Assembly: GCF_014199915.1 (NCBI RefSeq)
Contig: NZ_JACHOO010000001.1
Coordinates: forward strand, 248,001-312,000
DNA from: Prosthecomicrobium pneumaticum
GTDB taxonomy: Bacteria > Pseudomonadota > Alphaproteobacteria > Rhizobiales > Kaistiaceae
Length of the DNA: 64,000 nt
Direction: 5' to 3'
Shown: piece after piece, positions 10,105 through 19,392 of the stretch
Layout of the letters: every line of letters begins with the position of its first letter
Position numbering within the stretch: the first letter of the stretch is position 1
Notes under the pieces: model-generated
Told to the model about the DNA's origin: nothing
The model's database searches: none
The model's input: only the letters and a program-made list of their open reading frames with translations
Program-made: the position numbers and the translations under genes

Positions 10105-12237
10105 ATGCCCTGGCGACAGTGGCTCCGGTCCGGAACGGTGATCGTCACGCTCCTGACGCTCGTCGCGCTGTTGGCGACGCTGCGCGGCATCGAGAGCGAT
10201 CTGGCGCGCCGGGTCGACGGGGCGCTGGTCGTCGACGGCCAGGGCTGGGCGACGGCCGAGGTGAGCGGCCGCGTCGTCACGGTGATGGGCACGGCGCCGA
10301 CCGTGCTGGCGCAGCGGCTGGCGCAGGAATCGGCGCAGCGTGTCTGGGGCGTCGCCGAGGCGATCGACGGCACCGGCCTGATCCCACTCGAACGCCCCTA
10401 TAGCTGGCGGGCGACGCGCGGCCAGACCGAGCTGCGCATCGGCGGCTTCGCGCCTTCCGAGGAGGCGCGCCGGTCGATCCTCGCCGCGGCCGCGCTGCGC
10501 CTGCCCGATGTCGCGCTGATCGACGAGATGAAGCTCGCCCGCGGCCAGCCATCGGGCTTTCTCGTGCTCGTCGACTACACGTTCCGCCGTCTCGCCGAGC
10601 TGTCCGAGGGGACGGTGACGCTCACCGACACGCGGCTTTCGGTCGACGGCACGGCAGCGGACGAGGCCGCCTATGCGGAGATTCAGACCGCGCTCGCCGG
10701 ACCGCTGCCCTCCGAGGCGACGTTGACGGGCCTGCGCATCCTGCCGCCCCACGCCGACAGCTTCCGTTGGGAGGCGCGCTACGACGGAAAGGCGGTGACG
10801 ATCGACGGTTTCGCCCCGTCGGAACCGGCACGCGCGGAGATCGCCGCTGCGGCCCGGCAGGCGCTGCCCGGCGCGACGCTCGCCGACACGACCCGGCTCG
10901 CCTCGGGCGCACCGGTCGGCTTCACTTCCGCCGCCGCATTCGCGCTCTACCAGCTCGCTTATCTCACCTCCGGCTCGGTGGTGATCGACAATGGTACGCT
11001 CGCCGTGAAGGGCACCGCCCGCTCGGTCGACGCCTATGAGGCGGCGATCGCCGAGATCGAGGCGCGGCGCGACCGCCGGCTGTCCGGCGTGCTGATCGAC
11101 AGCGCCGACATCCTGCCGGCCTCCGTCGACCCCTATGTCTGGAGGGCCGAGCGGAACGGCGACAGCGCGACGGTGACCGGCTATGTGCCGAGCGAGGCGG
11201 CGCGCGACGAGATCACCCGCGCGCTCGCGGCGCGGTTGCCGGGCGTGCGGATCGAGAACCGGATGCGCGTCGCGGAGGGCGATCCGCGCATGGACTGGAT
11301 CGGCGCGCTGAAATTCGCCATCGAGCAGCTCTCCCGCCTCGCCAAGGGGTCGGTCTCGCTGTCGGGTCCGAGCTATGAGATCACCGGCGAGGCGGCGAGC
11401 GCGGCGGCCTATACCGCGCTCGTCGAGCGGCTGAAGACGACGCTGCCGGCGAGCATGACGCTGCGGCGGCAGTCGATCGCGCCGGCGGCGATAGCACCCT
11501 TCGTGTTCTCCGCCGCGCAGAGCGGCGACACGCTGCTGCTCGGCGGCTATGTGCCGACCGACGAGACGGCGCAGGCGATCGTTGCCGCGGCACGGCCGAA
11601 ATTCGGCAATGTGACGATCGAGATGCGGCTGCTGCTCGCCGGTGGCGCGCCGGACGGTTTCGTCACCGCGGTGACCGCCGGGCTTCAGGCGCTGTCCCGG
11701 CTCGAGGGCGGCACGTTCGATCTGACCGACCGCAAGCTGACGCTGACCGGCGCCGTCCATGGTGCCTCCGGCCGGGCTTCGATCGAGAGCGCGCTCGCGG
11801 AAGCGCTGCCCGAGGGCTTCGAACCGACCCTTTCGCTGACCGAGGTCGAGGACGGCCCGATGATGAGCGCGGAGGAGTGCCAGACGGCGCTGCGGGGCGA
11901 GGCGGCCAAGGGCCGGATCGATTTCGGGGACAATGACGACCGGCTGCAGCTGGACGCCTTCGGCCTGCTCGACCGCATCGCGGCGGTTGCGCGCCGGTGT
12001 CCGGGCGCGACGATCGAGGTCGGCGGGCACACCGATTCCGGCGGCGGCCGCAGCCGGAACCAGGCGCTCAGCGAGCGGCGGGCCCAGGCGGTGGTCGATT
12101 ACCTCGTGGCCGCGGGCGTGCGGCCGGAGCGTCTCGCGGCGGTCGGTTACGGGGAGAGCCGGCCGATCGCCTCCAATTCAAACGCCGCCGGCCGAATCCA
12201 GAACCGCCGCATCGAATTCAACGTGGTGGGGCAGTAG
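10105..12237 (+). CDS. OmpA-family envelope protein with tandem BON-like repeats
   Basis: A large envelope protein of about 710 residues. It begins with one membrane segment (roughly residues 8-27). About 500 residues of a repeated module follow: a beta-rich stretch ending in G[FY][AV]PSE-x-AR, then a helix ending LPG, then a second half with L-x-L-x-x-G-x-V. I count four copies of about 140 residues, each like a pair of BON domains. The C-terminus is an OmpA peptidoglycan-binding domain (VGGHTDSGG, then LSERRAQAVVDYL, then NRRIEF). Such proteins tether the inner membrane to peptidoglycan. GTG at 10102 is an alternative start, with GGGGGAGG upstream. It opens a three-gene operon. Confidence 0.85.
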   Translation: MPWRQWLRSGTVIVTLLTLVALLATLRGIESDLARRVDGALVVDGQGWATAEVSGRVVTVMGTAPTVLAQRLAQESAQRVWGVAEAIDGTGLIPLERPYSWRATRGQTELRIGGFAPSEEARRSILAAAALRLPDVALIDEMKLARGQPSGFLVLVDYTFRRLAELSEGTVTLTDTRLSVDGTAADEAAYAEIQTALAGPLPSEATLTGLRILPPHADSFRWEARYDGKAVTIDGFAPSEPARAEIAAAARQALPGATLADTTRLASGAPVGFTSAAAFALYQLAYLTSGSVVIDNGTLAVKGTARSVDAYEAAIAEIEARRDRRLSGVLIDSADILPASVDPYVWRAERNGDSATVTGYVPSEAARDEITRALAARLPGVRIENRMRVAEGDPRMDWIGALKFAIEQLSRLAKGSVSLSGPSYEITGEAASAAAYTALVERLKTTLPASMTLRRQSIAPAAIAPFVFSAAQSGDTLLLGGYVPTDETAQAIVAAARPKFGNVTIEMRLLLAGGAPDGFVTAVTAGLQALSRLEGGTFDLTDRKLTLTGAVHGASGRASIESALAEALPEGFEPTLSLTEVEDGPMMSAEECQTALRGEAAKGRIDFGDNDDRLQLDAFGLLDRIAAVARRCPGATIEVGGHTDSGGGRSRNQALSERRAQAVVDYLVAAGVRPERLAAVGYGESRPIASNSNAAGRIQNRRIEFNVVGQ

Positions 12238-12243
12238 CGCGCC

Positions 12244-12375
12244 ATGACTTATGTCCTCGCCTTCTACTGGCCCTATATGGCGGTCGCCCTCGGCCTGGGC
12301 GTCGTCATCGGCTGGTGGACCGAGGGCCGGCGCGAGATCGGCGAACCGCCGAAGAGCGGGGAGGGCGGGTCATGA
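12244..12375 (+). CDS. 43-residue membrane microprotein
   Basis: A short gene between the OmpA-like gene (6-base gap) and the next gene (ATGA overlap). The peptide has one hydrophobic helix, roughly residues 4-25 (starting MTYVLAFYWPYMAVALGLGV), then a charged tail with TEGRREIGEPP. Support comes from its tight packing in the operon, the classic ATGA stop-start coupling and the membrane-like composition. It may assist the two neighbours at the envelope. I know no family for it. Confidence 0.7.
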   Translation: MTYVLAFYWPYMAVALGLGVVIGWWTEGRREIGEPPKSGEGGS

Positions 12376-13877
12376 TTCGCCACGCCGCCGAACTCTGGCT
12401 CGGCTTCGCGCTCGTCTTCCTGACCGGCTGTCTGATCGGCAGTCTGATCGAGCGGACCATCGCCCAGACCCGCGCCGGCCGGCTGCAGCGGCGCTGCGTG
12501 CTGGGCTTGCTGCGGATCGGCCGCGGCATTCTGTGGCGGCTCTTCCCCTGGCGCGGGCAGGCGCCGGAGGTGCCGGTCTCCGTGGCGATCCCGGCGCCCG
12601 CCTATGGCACAGCGGTCAACCAGATCGGCGGGCTGGTGCCGCACGACCTGCCGCCGGGGCCGCCGTCCGACGAAGAGGAGGAGGGCGAGCCCGGCGTCGG
12701 GCCGCCGCGGCGGCCTTCGGCCGCGACGGAACGGCGACGTGCCGAGTCGCTCGCCCGCGCCGAAGCCTCGGGCGGCCATCGGCCGATGGCGCTCGCAGCG
12801 CCCCGCGGTGGCAAGGCGGATGCCTTGATCGCCATCGACGGGGTGAGCCGCAGGGAGGCCCGCTGGCTCGGCGAGATCGGCATCTATCATTATGGCCAGA
12901 TCGCCGCCTGGACGCCCGTCGAGCTGACCTGGGTCGCCGCCTATCTCGGCCGCACCGAGCCGGTCGACGAACTCGCCTGGGTCGCCTCGGCGACCGCGCT
13001 CGCGACCGGTGCATCGCCCCCGAAGCGGCGCCCGAAACCACGGCCGGCGGGCGGCGATGCGAGGGAGATCGTAGAGCCGCTCAACACCGAGGATGCCCCG
13101 GCTGTCGCGCCCGACGACGGCCCCGCGGAGGCCCGAGCCATCGATGCAACGCCGGCGGCGATGGTGCCGCTGCAGACGACGGACGGGTCGGCAGCCGTCG
13201 GTCCGCCGCCCGAACGAGGGGCGTCCGTCGCGCCGCCGCCGCCGGCGGCGGAGCCGGCCGAAGCCGCCGCGCCGGCCGACACGGACGATGCCGGACTCGA
13301 ACCGCGCGTGCCCGCCGCGATCCCGGCCGCCGCCGAGCCCGATGAGGCGGCGGTCCCGCCGGCCGCGGCTCCGATCGAGGCCGCCACCGCGCATGCGGAG
13401 CCGCCGGCGATCGGGACGCTGCCGCCTGCAGAGAGTGAGGCGCTGCCGCCCGCAGAGAGCGGAGCGGCCGAGCCCGAGGCGGCGGCGGGCGATACCGACC
13501 TGGGCGTCGGTGACGACGCGCCATCCGAATCCGGCGGCGCCGGCGATGCATCGGGCGAGGCGGCTGCGGCGCTTTTCGAGACCGCGCCGCCCGAGGGGGC
13601 GACAAGGAACGATCCGCCGGCGCAGCGGAGTGTGGCCCTCGCGGTTCCTCCCGCTTCCGAGCGGCCGGACGAAGCGGAGGAAGCGCCCGTGCGCGCGGCC
13701 TCGGCCGGCGACATCCCGGCCGAAGAGGCGCAGGCGACGGACGGCCGCGTGGCCGGAACGGCCGGCGATGCCGCGGAAAAACCAGAAGGGGAGAGCGCGC
13801 CGCTGTCGTCAGGCGACGGTGCGCTCGTCCAGCCGGAGGAGAAAACCCGCGATCGTCGTGACGAGAGCGCCCCGTAG
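12372..13877 (+). CDS. Membrane-anchored protein with helix-hairpin-helix-like domain and long Ala/Pro/Glu-rich tail
   Basis: A 501-residue protein. Residues about 9-27 form a membrane helix (FALVFLTGCLIGSLI). A region near 150-195 reads LIAIDGVSRREARWLGEIGI then YGQIAAWTPVEL, resembling the helix-hairpin-helix 'complex I 41 kDa-like' segment found in many alphaproteobacterial envelope proteins; it is not an oxidoreductase. The last 280 residues are low complexity, dominated by Ala, Pro, Glu and Gly, and probably disordered. It is coupled to the microprotein and OmpA-like genes, so the three probably act together at the envelope. Its 3' end overlaps the convergent hydrolase gene by 69 bases. 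Confidence 0.7.
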   Translation: MIRHAAELWLGFALVFLTGCLIGSLIERTIAQTRAGRLQRRCVLGLLRIGRGILWRLFPWRGQAPEVPVSVAIPAPAYGTAVNQIGGLVPHDLPPGPPSDEEEEGEPGVGPPRRPSAATERRRAESLARAEASGGHRPMALAAPRGGKADALIAIDGVSRREARWLGEIGIYHYGQIAAWTPVELTWVAAYLGRTEPVDELAWVASATALATGASPPKRRPKPRPAGGDAREIVEPLNTEDAPAVAPDDGPAEARAIDATPAAMVPLQTTDGSAAVGPPPERGASVAPPPPAAEPAEAAAPADTDDAGLEPRVPAAIPAAAEPDEAAVPPAAAPIEAATAHAEPPAIGTLPPAESEALPPAESGAAEPEAAAGDTDLGVGDDAPSESGGAGDASGEAAAALFETAPPEGATRNDPPAQRSVALAVPPASERPDEAEEAPVRAASAGDIPAEEAQATDGRVAGTAGDAAEKPEGESAPLSSGDGALVQPEEKTRDRRDESAP

Positions 13878-14732
13878 CATCGGCGGGTGGCCTTCACCGG
13901 GCGCCACCGCAACCTCGAGGCCCGGATGCGCCGTGGCCATTGCCTCGACCGTCTCGGCGGTCAGGAGATCGCTCGTGCCGCCGCGGATGACGAGGGTGGG
14001 GACGGCCGCGAGCGCCGCGAAGGCTGCCGACAGGTCGAGCGGCGCGGTGTCTTCGGCCACGCCGTCGAGGGTGCTGGCGAGCGCGGGATCGTAATCCGGC
14101 TCCGGCCGGCCGTCGACGTCGCGGAAGGTCAGGCGGGCGAGGGCGGCCCAGTCCTCCGCGCCATAGGCCGGAAACTGCGCGCCGTGCAGCGCCGCGAGCG
14201 CCCGCGCGGCCTCCGCCCAATCGGACGGCGCGGCGCCGCGCCCGACATAGGACTTGATCCGCATCAACCCCGCGGTCTCGATCCGGCTGCCGATGTCGAC
14301 GAGCACCGCGCCGGCAATGATGTCGGGGCGGACCGCCGCCATCAGCATGGCGAGGATGCCGCCGCGCGACGTGCCGACCACCGCGACGCGCGTGAGGCCG
14401 CGGGCGGCGAGGCCGGCGAGCGCGTCGGCGAGTTCGACGCCGGGCTGATAGCGGCTCGGATCGGGGTCGCGTTCGGAAGCGCCACGGCCGCGTGAATCGA
14501 GGGCGAGCACCCGCCGCGGCCGCATCGGATCGGTCGCGAGCGCGGTCGCGAGGACCTCGAAATCGCGCACCGTGCGGGTCAGGCCGGGCAGGCAGAGGAC
14601 CGGGACGCCGCCGCCCTCGCGCGGGCCGTAATCACGCCCCGCGAGCGTCAGCCCGTCCGCCGAGCGCCAGCCGAAGGCCTCGTATCCGGCCGCCTCGTCG
14701 CGGCGGGCCTCAGGGGGCGCGGGCGGGCTCAG
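13809..14732 (-). CDS. Alpha/beta hydrolase
   Basis: A hydrolase of the alpha/beta fold. The core shows an early oxyanion region (VLCLPGLTRT), the nucleophile elbow VGTSRGG (Ser in G-T-S-R-G), an acidic residue in VIRGGTSD and a C-terminal His in GEGHPPML. The catalytic triad therefore looks complete. The substrate is unknown. The start is unusual: no ATG, GTG or TTG lies near the beginning of the domain. The best candidate is CTG in a CTGA overlap with the stop of the upstream lytic transglycosylase gene, giving 307 residues. An ATG at 14918 would need a 62-residue Arg/Pro-rich extension inside that gene. Confidence 0.8.
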   Translation of the reverse strand: MSPPAPPEARRDEAAGYEAFGWRSADGLTLAGRDYGPREGGGVPVLCLPGLTRTVRDFEVLATALATDPMRPRRVLALDSRGRGASERDPDPSRYQPGVELADALAGLAARGLTRVAVVGTSRGGILAMLMAAVRPDIIAGAVLVDIGSRIETAGLMRIKSYVGRGAAPSDWAEAARALAALHGAQFPAYGAEDWAALARLTFRDVDGRPEPDYDPALASTLDGVAEDTAPLDLSAAFAALAAVPTLVIRGGTSDLLTAETVEAMATAHPGLEVAVAPGEGHPPMLRGALVTTIAGFLLRLDERTVA

Positions 14733-16879
14733 GCTGGACCCCCGCGGCGCAGGTCGCGCTCGATCTTCAGCGCCGGCTCGCCGAGCCGGGCGCGGTAGAC
14801 CTGCAGGTTCTCCATGCAGCGCATCACGTAGTTGCGCGTCTCGGTATAGGGGATGCGTTCGATCCAATCGACTACGTCGACGCCCGGGTCGCGCGGATCG
14901 CCATAGTCCGCGACCCATTTCAGCACCCGGCTGCGGCCCGCATTATAGGCCGCGAAGGTCATGATGTAGGAGCCGTTGAAGCCGTCGAAGAGATCGCCGA
15001 GATGGGCCGCCCCGAGCGTCGCGTTATAGGCCGGGTCGCTCGTCAGCCGCTTCTCCGAATAGGGCAGGCCGGCCGCCTTCGCCGTGATCCGCGCCGTCGC
15101 CGGCATCAGCTGAAGGAGGCCGCGCGCGCCGGCCCGGCTGACCGCGCCTGGGTTGAAGCCGCTCTCCTGGCGGGCGATCGCATAGACGACCGAGCGTTCG
15201 ACCCCGGCGGTCTTCGCCGATTTGGGGATGGCGGCGACCGGATAGGCGAGGGCGTCGACGGGGAGGCCGCGCCCCTGCGCCTTCTTGCCGATCGCCAGCG
15301 CGGTCTGGTGATCGCCCTCCTTCTCCGCCATGTCGGCGAGGATGGCGATCTCGACGGGCTCGGAGAGCGTGTCGGCGAGATGGTTGAGGAACTGGCGGGC
15401 GAGCCGGTCGGCGCCCGCGGCCTCGAGGAGCCGGTGGGCGCGCACCAGGTCGCGCGCCTCGAAGCGCGCGAGTGCGGCCTTGTCGATGCGCGGCGCACGC
15501 GGAATCGAGAGTTCGCGAATGCCGAGCCGGGCGGTGGCGAGCTGGCCGTAATAGGTGGTCGGGTAGGCGGCGGCGCGGCGATACTGGCGCTCCGCCTCGC
15601 CCTTGTCGCCCGCCGCTTCCGCGGTTCGGGCGAGCCAGTATTCGGCGCGCGCCTGGCTGATCGGCATCGAGGAGATGCGCTGGATCTCCTCGAAGTGCCG
15701 CCGCGCCGTCTTCGCGTCGCCGATGAAGCGGAGCGCATACCAGCCGGCGTGGAACTCGGCCTCGGCGCGCTCGGCCGACGACTCGGCGGAATGCGCGGCG
15801 GCGAGCCGGTAGGCGGTGCGCGGGTCACCGAGATCGAGCAGTTCGCGCGACAGCACGCGGCGTTCGACCCACCAGGCGTCCGGGTCGACGAGCGATGCCG
15901 CGTCGCGCGGTGCCTCGAGCATCATCTTCGTCGCGTCGCGGTATTTCTCGGCGCGGCGGAGCTGCTGCACCTGCGCGAAGAGATAGCCGGGATCGCGCTT
16001 CATCTTCGCCGGCAGGGCGGCGAGCAGCGCGTCGGCGTTCTTCTGCCGGCGGATCACCGCGGCCCAGGCCTGGGCGAGGGCGCGGGTGTCCTTGTCGAGA
16101 AACTGCGCCACCTGCAGCGCCGCCTCGGCATTGCCGCGATAGAAGAACATCGCCATCCGGGCCTTGTGGTCGGCCGGGGTGAGGAGGTTCGCGAATTCCT
16201 TGGTGACGGTGAGCTGGAGCGCGGGCGAGAGCTCCTCGCTGCGCCATTTCGGCCGGATCACCGCGGCGGCGTCCTTCGCCCGGCCGGCGGCGAGATAGGC
16301 CCGCACGAGCAGCGCGACGCCCTCGTCGGAGGAGGGCGGGCTGCCGCGGAACGCGTCGATGATGCGGGCCGGCTGCTCGTTGCTGCGCGCGAGCGCCTGT
16401 TCGGCGCGCCGCCGCAGCATCGCCTGGCCCGGCCAATGGGCGAGTTCGAGCGACACCGCGGTGATCTGCTCGACCGGAACGTCCGGGCTGCCGCTCTGCG
16501 CGACGAGCCACTCGACGATGTTGCGGGCGACCGGGTCCGGCATCAGCCGGGCGACGGCGAGCGCCTTGCCGACATTGCCGTCGTCGATCAGGGCGAGCGC
16601 GGCCTTGAGGCCGACATTGCTCGGCGACAGGCTCTCGAGAAGCCCCGACGCGGCGGCGCCGGCGGCCGAGGCCTGGACCGGGCGGACGAGGGCGGGCTTC
16701 GCGACCGGGATGACGGCACCGGTGATGTCGCCGGCATCGGCGACGCGGACCGGATTGGGCCGGGGCATCGGCGCGGAGGCGAACGCCGCCTCGCCGGCGA
16801 CCAGGAGGGCGAGCACGCTCGCGAGCGACCGCCCGGCGACCGCGCGCCGCCGCATGCTCCTCATCCGTTCTACCGTCAT
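14729..16879 (-). CDS. slt: Soluble lytic murein transglycosylase
   Basis: A periplasmic enzyme that cleaves the glycan strands of peptidoglycan to 1,6-anhydro-muropeptides. The 716-residue protein has an N-terminal signal segment (about residues 14-38), a long alpha-superhelical region of TPR-like helices (about 60-540) and a C-terminal SLT catalytic domain. Catalytic Glu is near residue 572 in ARQESGFNP, followed by GARGLLQLMP and AAYNAGRSRV, as in the Slt70 family. The ATG at 16879 has GAGGTG just upstream; a second ATG 15 bases in is possible. It is divergent from dapA and overlaps the hydrolase gene downstream by 4 bases. Confidence 0.92.
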   Translation of the reverse strand: MTVERMRSMRRRAVAGRSLASVLALLVAGEAAFASAPMPRPNPVRVADAGDITGAVIPVAKPALVRPVQASAAGAAASGLLESLSPSNVGLKAALALIDDGNVGKALAVARLMPDPVARNIVEWLVAQSGSPDVPVEQITAVSLELAHWPGQAMLRRRAEQALARSNEQPARIIDAFRGSPPSSDEGVALLVRAYLAAGRAKDAAAVIRPKWRSEELSPALQLTVTKEFANLLTPADHKARMAMFFYRGNAEAALQVAQFLDKDTRALAQAWAAVIRRQKNADALLAALPAKMKRDPGYLFAQVQQLRRAEKYRDATKMMLEAPRDAASLVDPDAWWVERRVLSRELLDLGDPRTAYRLAAAHSAESSAERAEAEFHAGWYALRFIGDAKTARRHFEEIQRISSMPISQARAEYWLARTAEAAGDKGEAERQYRRAAAYPTTYYGQLATARLGIRELSIPRAPRIDKAALARFEARDLVRAHRLLEAAGADRLARQFLNHLADTLSEPVEIAILADMAEKEGDHQTALAIGKKAQGRGLPVDALAYPVAAIPKSAKTAGVERSVVYAIARQESGFNPGAVSRAGARGLLQLMPATARITAKAAGLPYSEKRLTSDPAYNATLGAAHLGDLFDGFNGSYIMTFAAYNAGRSRVLKWVADYGDPRDPGVDVVDWIERIPYTETRNYVMRCMENLQVYRARLGEPALKIERDLRRGGPA

Positions 16880-17021
16880 GCGCACCTCACTCTTCCGCCG
16901 CGACCGATCGAGATGCCCCTTCCCGGCCGAATCAGGATCATGGCCCGTCTGCCCGCCGGCCGTAAGGCTAAGGCAACGTGGTGAACGAAGTTTTGACGTG
17001 ACGACCGAATGCGCCGCATCC

Positions 17022-17050
17022 TTGCCCTGTTTCCGAGCACGCTTTATGGT
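17022..17050 (+). promoter_or_regulatory. Predicted promoter of dapA
   Basis: TTGCCC at 17022-17027, a 17-base spacer and TATGGT at 17045-17050, about 78 bases before the dapA ATG. A moderate match to the housekeeping promoter pattern. Confidence 0.4.
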
Positions 17051-17127
17051 CCCCGCCCCATGAGCCGAGGCGGCATGCGCGAACAATGCGCCCGCAGTTC
17101 GGCCACAAGACGGCAAGGGCGGAAACC

Positions 17128-18003
17128 ATGCTAGAGGGTTCGATCACGGCGCTCGTCACGCCGATGCGCGAGGGAACCGTCGACGAGGCGGCCTTTCGCG
17201 AATTCGTCGACTGGCAGATCACCGAGGGCAGCCACGGCCTGGTGCCGGTCGGCACCACGGGCGAGAGCCCGACGCTCTCGCACGAGGAGCACAAGCGCGT
17301 CGTCGAAATCTGCATCGAGGTCGCGAACGGCCGGGTGCCGGTGATCGCCGGGGCGGGGTCCAACAACACCACGGAGGCGATCGATCTCGCCCGCCATGCC
17401 GAGGAGGCCGGCGCCGACGCCGTGCTCGTCGTCACGCCCTATTACAACAAGCCGAACCAGGAAGGGCTCTACCAGCACTTCAAGGCGATCAACGATGCGA
17501 TCGGCATTCCGATCGTGATCTACAACATTCCGCCGCGTTCGGTGATCGACATGTCGGTCGAGACGATGGCGCGGCTGTTCGAACTGAAGAACATCGTCGG
17601 CGTCAAGGACGCGACCGGCAAGATCGAGCGGGTGAGCCAGCAGCGGCTGGCGATGGGTCCGGATTTCGTCCAGCTCTCCGGCGAGGACGCGACCGCGCTC
17701 GCCTTCAACGCCCATGGCGGCCGCGGCTGCATCTCCGTCACCGCGAATGTCGCGCCGAAGCTCTGCTCGGAATTCCAGGAGGCGATGCTCGCTGGGGATT
17801 ACGCGAAGGCGCTCGGCTATCAGGACCGCCTGATGCCGCTCCACCAGGCCCTGTTCATCGAGCCGAACCCGACCGGCGTGAAGTATGCGCTGTCGGTGCT
17901 CGGCAAGATGGAGGCAACCGTGCGCCTGCCGCTCGTCGGCATTACCGAGCCCACCCAGGCCGCCATCCGCAAGGCGATGGTGCATGCCGGGCTGACCAAT
18001 TGA
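17128..18003 (+). CDS. dapA: 4-hydroxy-tetrahydrodipicolinate synthase
   Basis: Condenses pyruvate with aspartate semialdehyde, the first committed step to lysine and diaminopimelate. The 291-residue length is standard. Key residues are present: the Schiff-base Lys160 in GVKDATG, Tyr132 in IYNIP, Thr43-Thr44 in GTTGES, Tyr106 in TPYYNKP and Arg137 after NIPP. AAGGGCGGA precedes the chosen ATG; an upstream in-frame ATG would add 14 residues lacking family similarity. smpB follows after 10 bases, so the two are probably co-transcribed. The substrate aspartate semialdehyde is also used by Hom (51369-52694). Confidence 0.96.
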   Translation: MLEGSITALVTPMREGTVDEAAFREFVDWQITEGSHGLVPVGTTGESPTLSHEEHKRVVEICIEVANGRVPVIAGAGSNNTTEAIDLARHAEEAGADAVLVVTPYYNKPNQEGLYQHFKAINDAIGIPIVIYNIPPRSVIDMSVETMARLFELKNIVGVKDATGKIERVSQQRLAMGPDFVQLSGEDATALAFNAHGGRGCISVTANVAPKLCSEFQEAMLAGDYAKALGYQDRLMPLHQALFIEPNPTGVKYALSVLGKMEATVRLPLVGITEPTQAAIRKAMVHAGLTN

Positions 18004-18013
18004 GGGTTCTTCC

Positions 18014-18493
18014 GTGACCACCGCCAAAGGCGGCGACCCGCGCTTCCGCCTCGCCGCCGACAACCGTCGCGCCCGCTACAATTTCGAGATCGGCCAGACC
18101 TTCGAGGCGGGCATCGCGCTCACCGGCACGGAGATCAAGTCGCTGCGCGGCGGCCGTTCGAACATCCAGGATTCCTATGCCGCCGAGCACAATGGCGAGC
18201 TCTTCCTCTACAACGCCTACATCCCGGAATATCTTCAGGCGAACCGCTTCAATCACGAGACGCGGCGGCCGCGAAAGCTCCTGTTGCACAAGCGGGAGAT
18301 CAACCGGCTGACCGGCGCGGTGCAGCGCGAGGGCATGACGATCGTGCCGCTGAAGATCTATTTCAACGATCGCGGCCGGGCGAAGGTCGAGATCGGCCTC
18401 GCGCGCGGCAAGCAGCTGCACGACAAGCGCGCCGCCGAGCGCGACCGCGACTGGGGCCGCGAAAAGGCCCGCCTGCTCCGCGACAAAGGCTGA
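18014..18493 (+). CDS. smpB: SsrA-binding protein SmpB
   Basis: Binds tmRNA and delivers it to stalled ribosomes for trans-translation. The 159-residue protein shows family segments [29 protein letters not shown] and [14 protein letters not shown], and the basic C-terminal tail ([20 protein letters not shown]) that mimics an anticodon arm. It uses a GTG start preceded by GAGGG. It lies 10 bases after dapA, the usual partner in this order. I did not find the tmRNA gene in the window. Confidence 0.95.
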   Translation: MTTAKGGDPRFRLAADNRRARYNFEIGQTFEAGIALTGTEIKSLRGGRSNIQDSYAAEHNGELFLYNAYIPEYLQANRFNHETRRPRKLLLHKREINRLTGAVQREGMTIVPLKIYFNDRGRAKVEIGLARGKQLHDKRAAERDRDWGREKARLLRDKG

Positions 18494-18578
18494 GGCTCGA
18501 CCGACACACCGGGCGGCCCGGGACGACGTAGAACGGGGGGCGCTCCGTGTCCGGCGGGCGGCCGACCGGCGATCGGCC

Positions 18579-19181
18579 CTACAACCCCTCGATCGGGATG
18601 CCGGCAGGCTGCGGCGCGGGGGAGCGGCGGCCGGCGAGGTCGAGGAGGGTGGGGACGATGTCCTCGGCCCGTTCGACGACCACGAAGCCGACCTCGAAGC
18701 CGGGCCGGATGAAGCCTTCCCGGTCCATGTGGCGCAGCAGCGCGACGAGCGGATCCCAGAACCCCTCGATATTGGCGATCAGCACCGGCTTGTCGTGCCG
18801 GCCGAGCTGCGCCCAGGTCATCATCTCGACCAGTTCCTCGAGCGTGCCGATGCCGCCGGGAAGGGCGACGAAGGCATCCGCCCGCTCGAACATCTCCTGT
18901 TTGCGCTGATGCATGTTCTCGGTGACGAGAAGCTCGTGCGCCGCGTCGAGCATGATCTCGCGCTGCTTCAGGAATTCCGGGATGATGCCGGTGACCCGGC
19001 CGCCGGCCTCCATGACATGGCGGGCGACCAGGCCCATCAGCCCGATCGATCCGCCGCCATAGACGAGGCGAAGGCCCGCATCCGCCATGGCACGACCAAG
19101 GACCGCGGCCGCCTCGGCATAGGCGGGGTGGGCTCCGGCGGCGGAACCGCAATAGACGCAGATGGAGGAGAGCGCTGTCAT
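18579..19181 (-). CDS. LOG-family (TIGR00730-type) nucleoside monophosphate phosphoribohydrolase-like protein
   Basis: A Rossmann-fold protein of 200 residues of the 'Lonely Guy' family, whose members hydrolyse AMP or cytokinin nucleotides to the free base and ribose phosphate. Both signature motifs are present: GGGSIGLMG at 42-50 and PGGIGTLEE at 108-116, with QRKQEMF between them. Bacterial members were long misannotated as lysine decarboxylases. The start was set at ATG 19181 because GAGGAAG stands 6 bases upstream. It is divergent from the LysM protein gene. Confidence 0.88.
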   Translation of the reverse strand: MTALSSICVYCGSAAGAHPAYAEAAAVLGRAMADAGLRLVYGGGSIGLMGLVARHVMEAGGRVTGIIPEFLKQREIMLDAAHELLVTENMHQRKQEMFERADAFVALPGGIGTLEELVEMMTWAQLGRHDKPVLIANIEGFWDPLVALLRHMDREGFIRPGFEVGFVVVERAEDIVPTLLDLAGRRSPAPQPAGIPIEGL

Positions 19182-19392
19182 ACCGTCTTCCTCGCACCGC
19201 AGCATGAGGCCGTCAAGGATCGCGGCGCGGTGCGGGAAGTCGCAGAATTACGCCATCCTCGCGGCTTGTGGCATGCCGGAATCCGCGTATAACTGCCTTG
19301 GGGGCGCCGGATTTCGTTGAGTTCGGGGGGCGGTTCGCCGGCGAAGCCGATCCGCCGTGACAATCTGTGCAGGGACGCCGGATCGGAACGCA

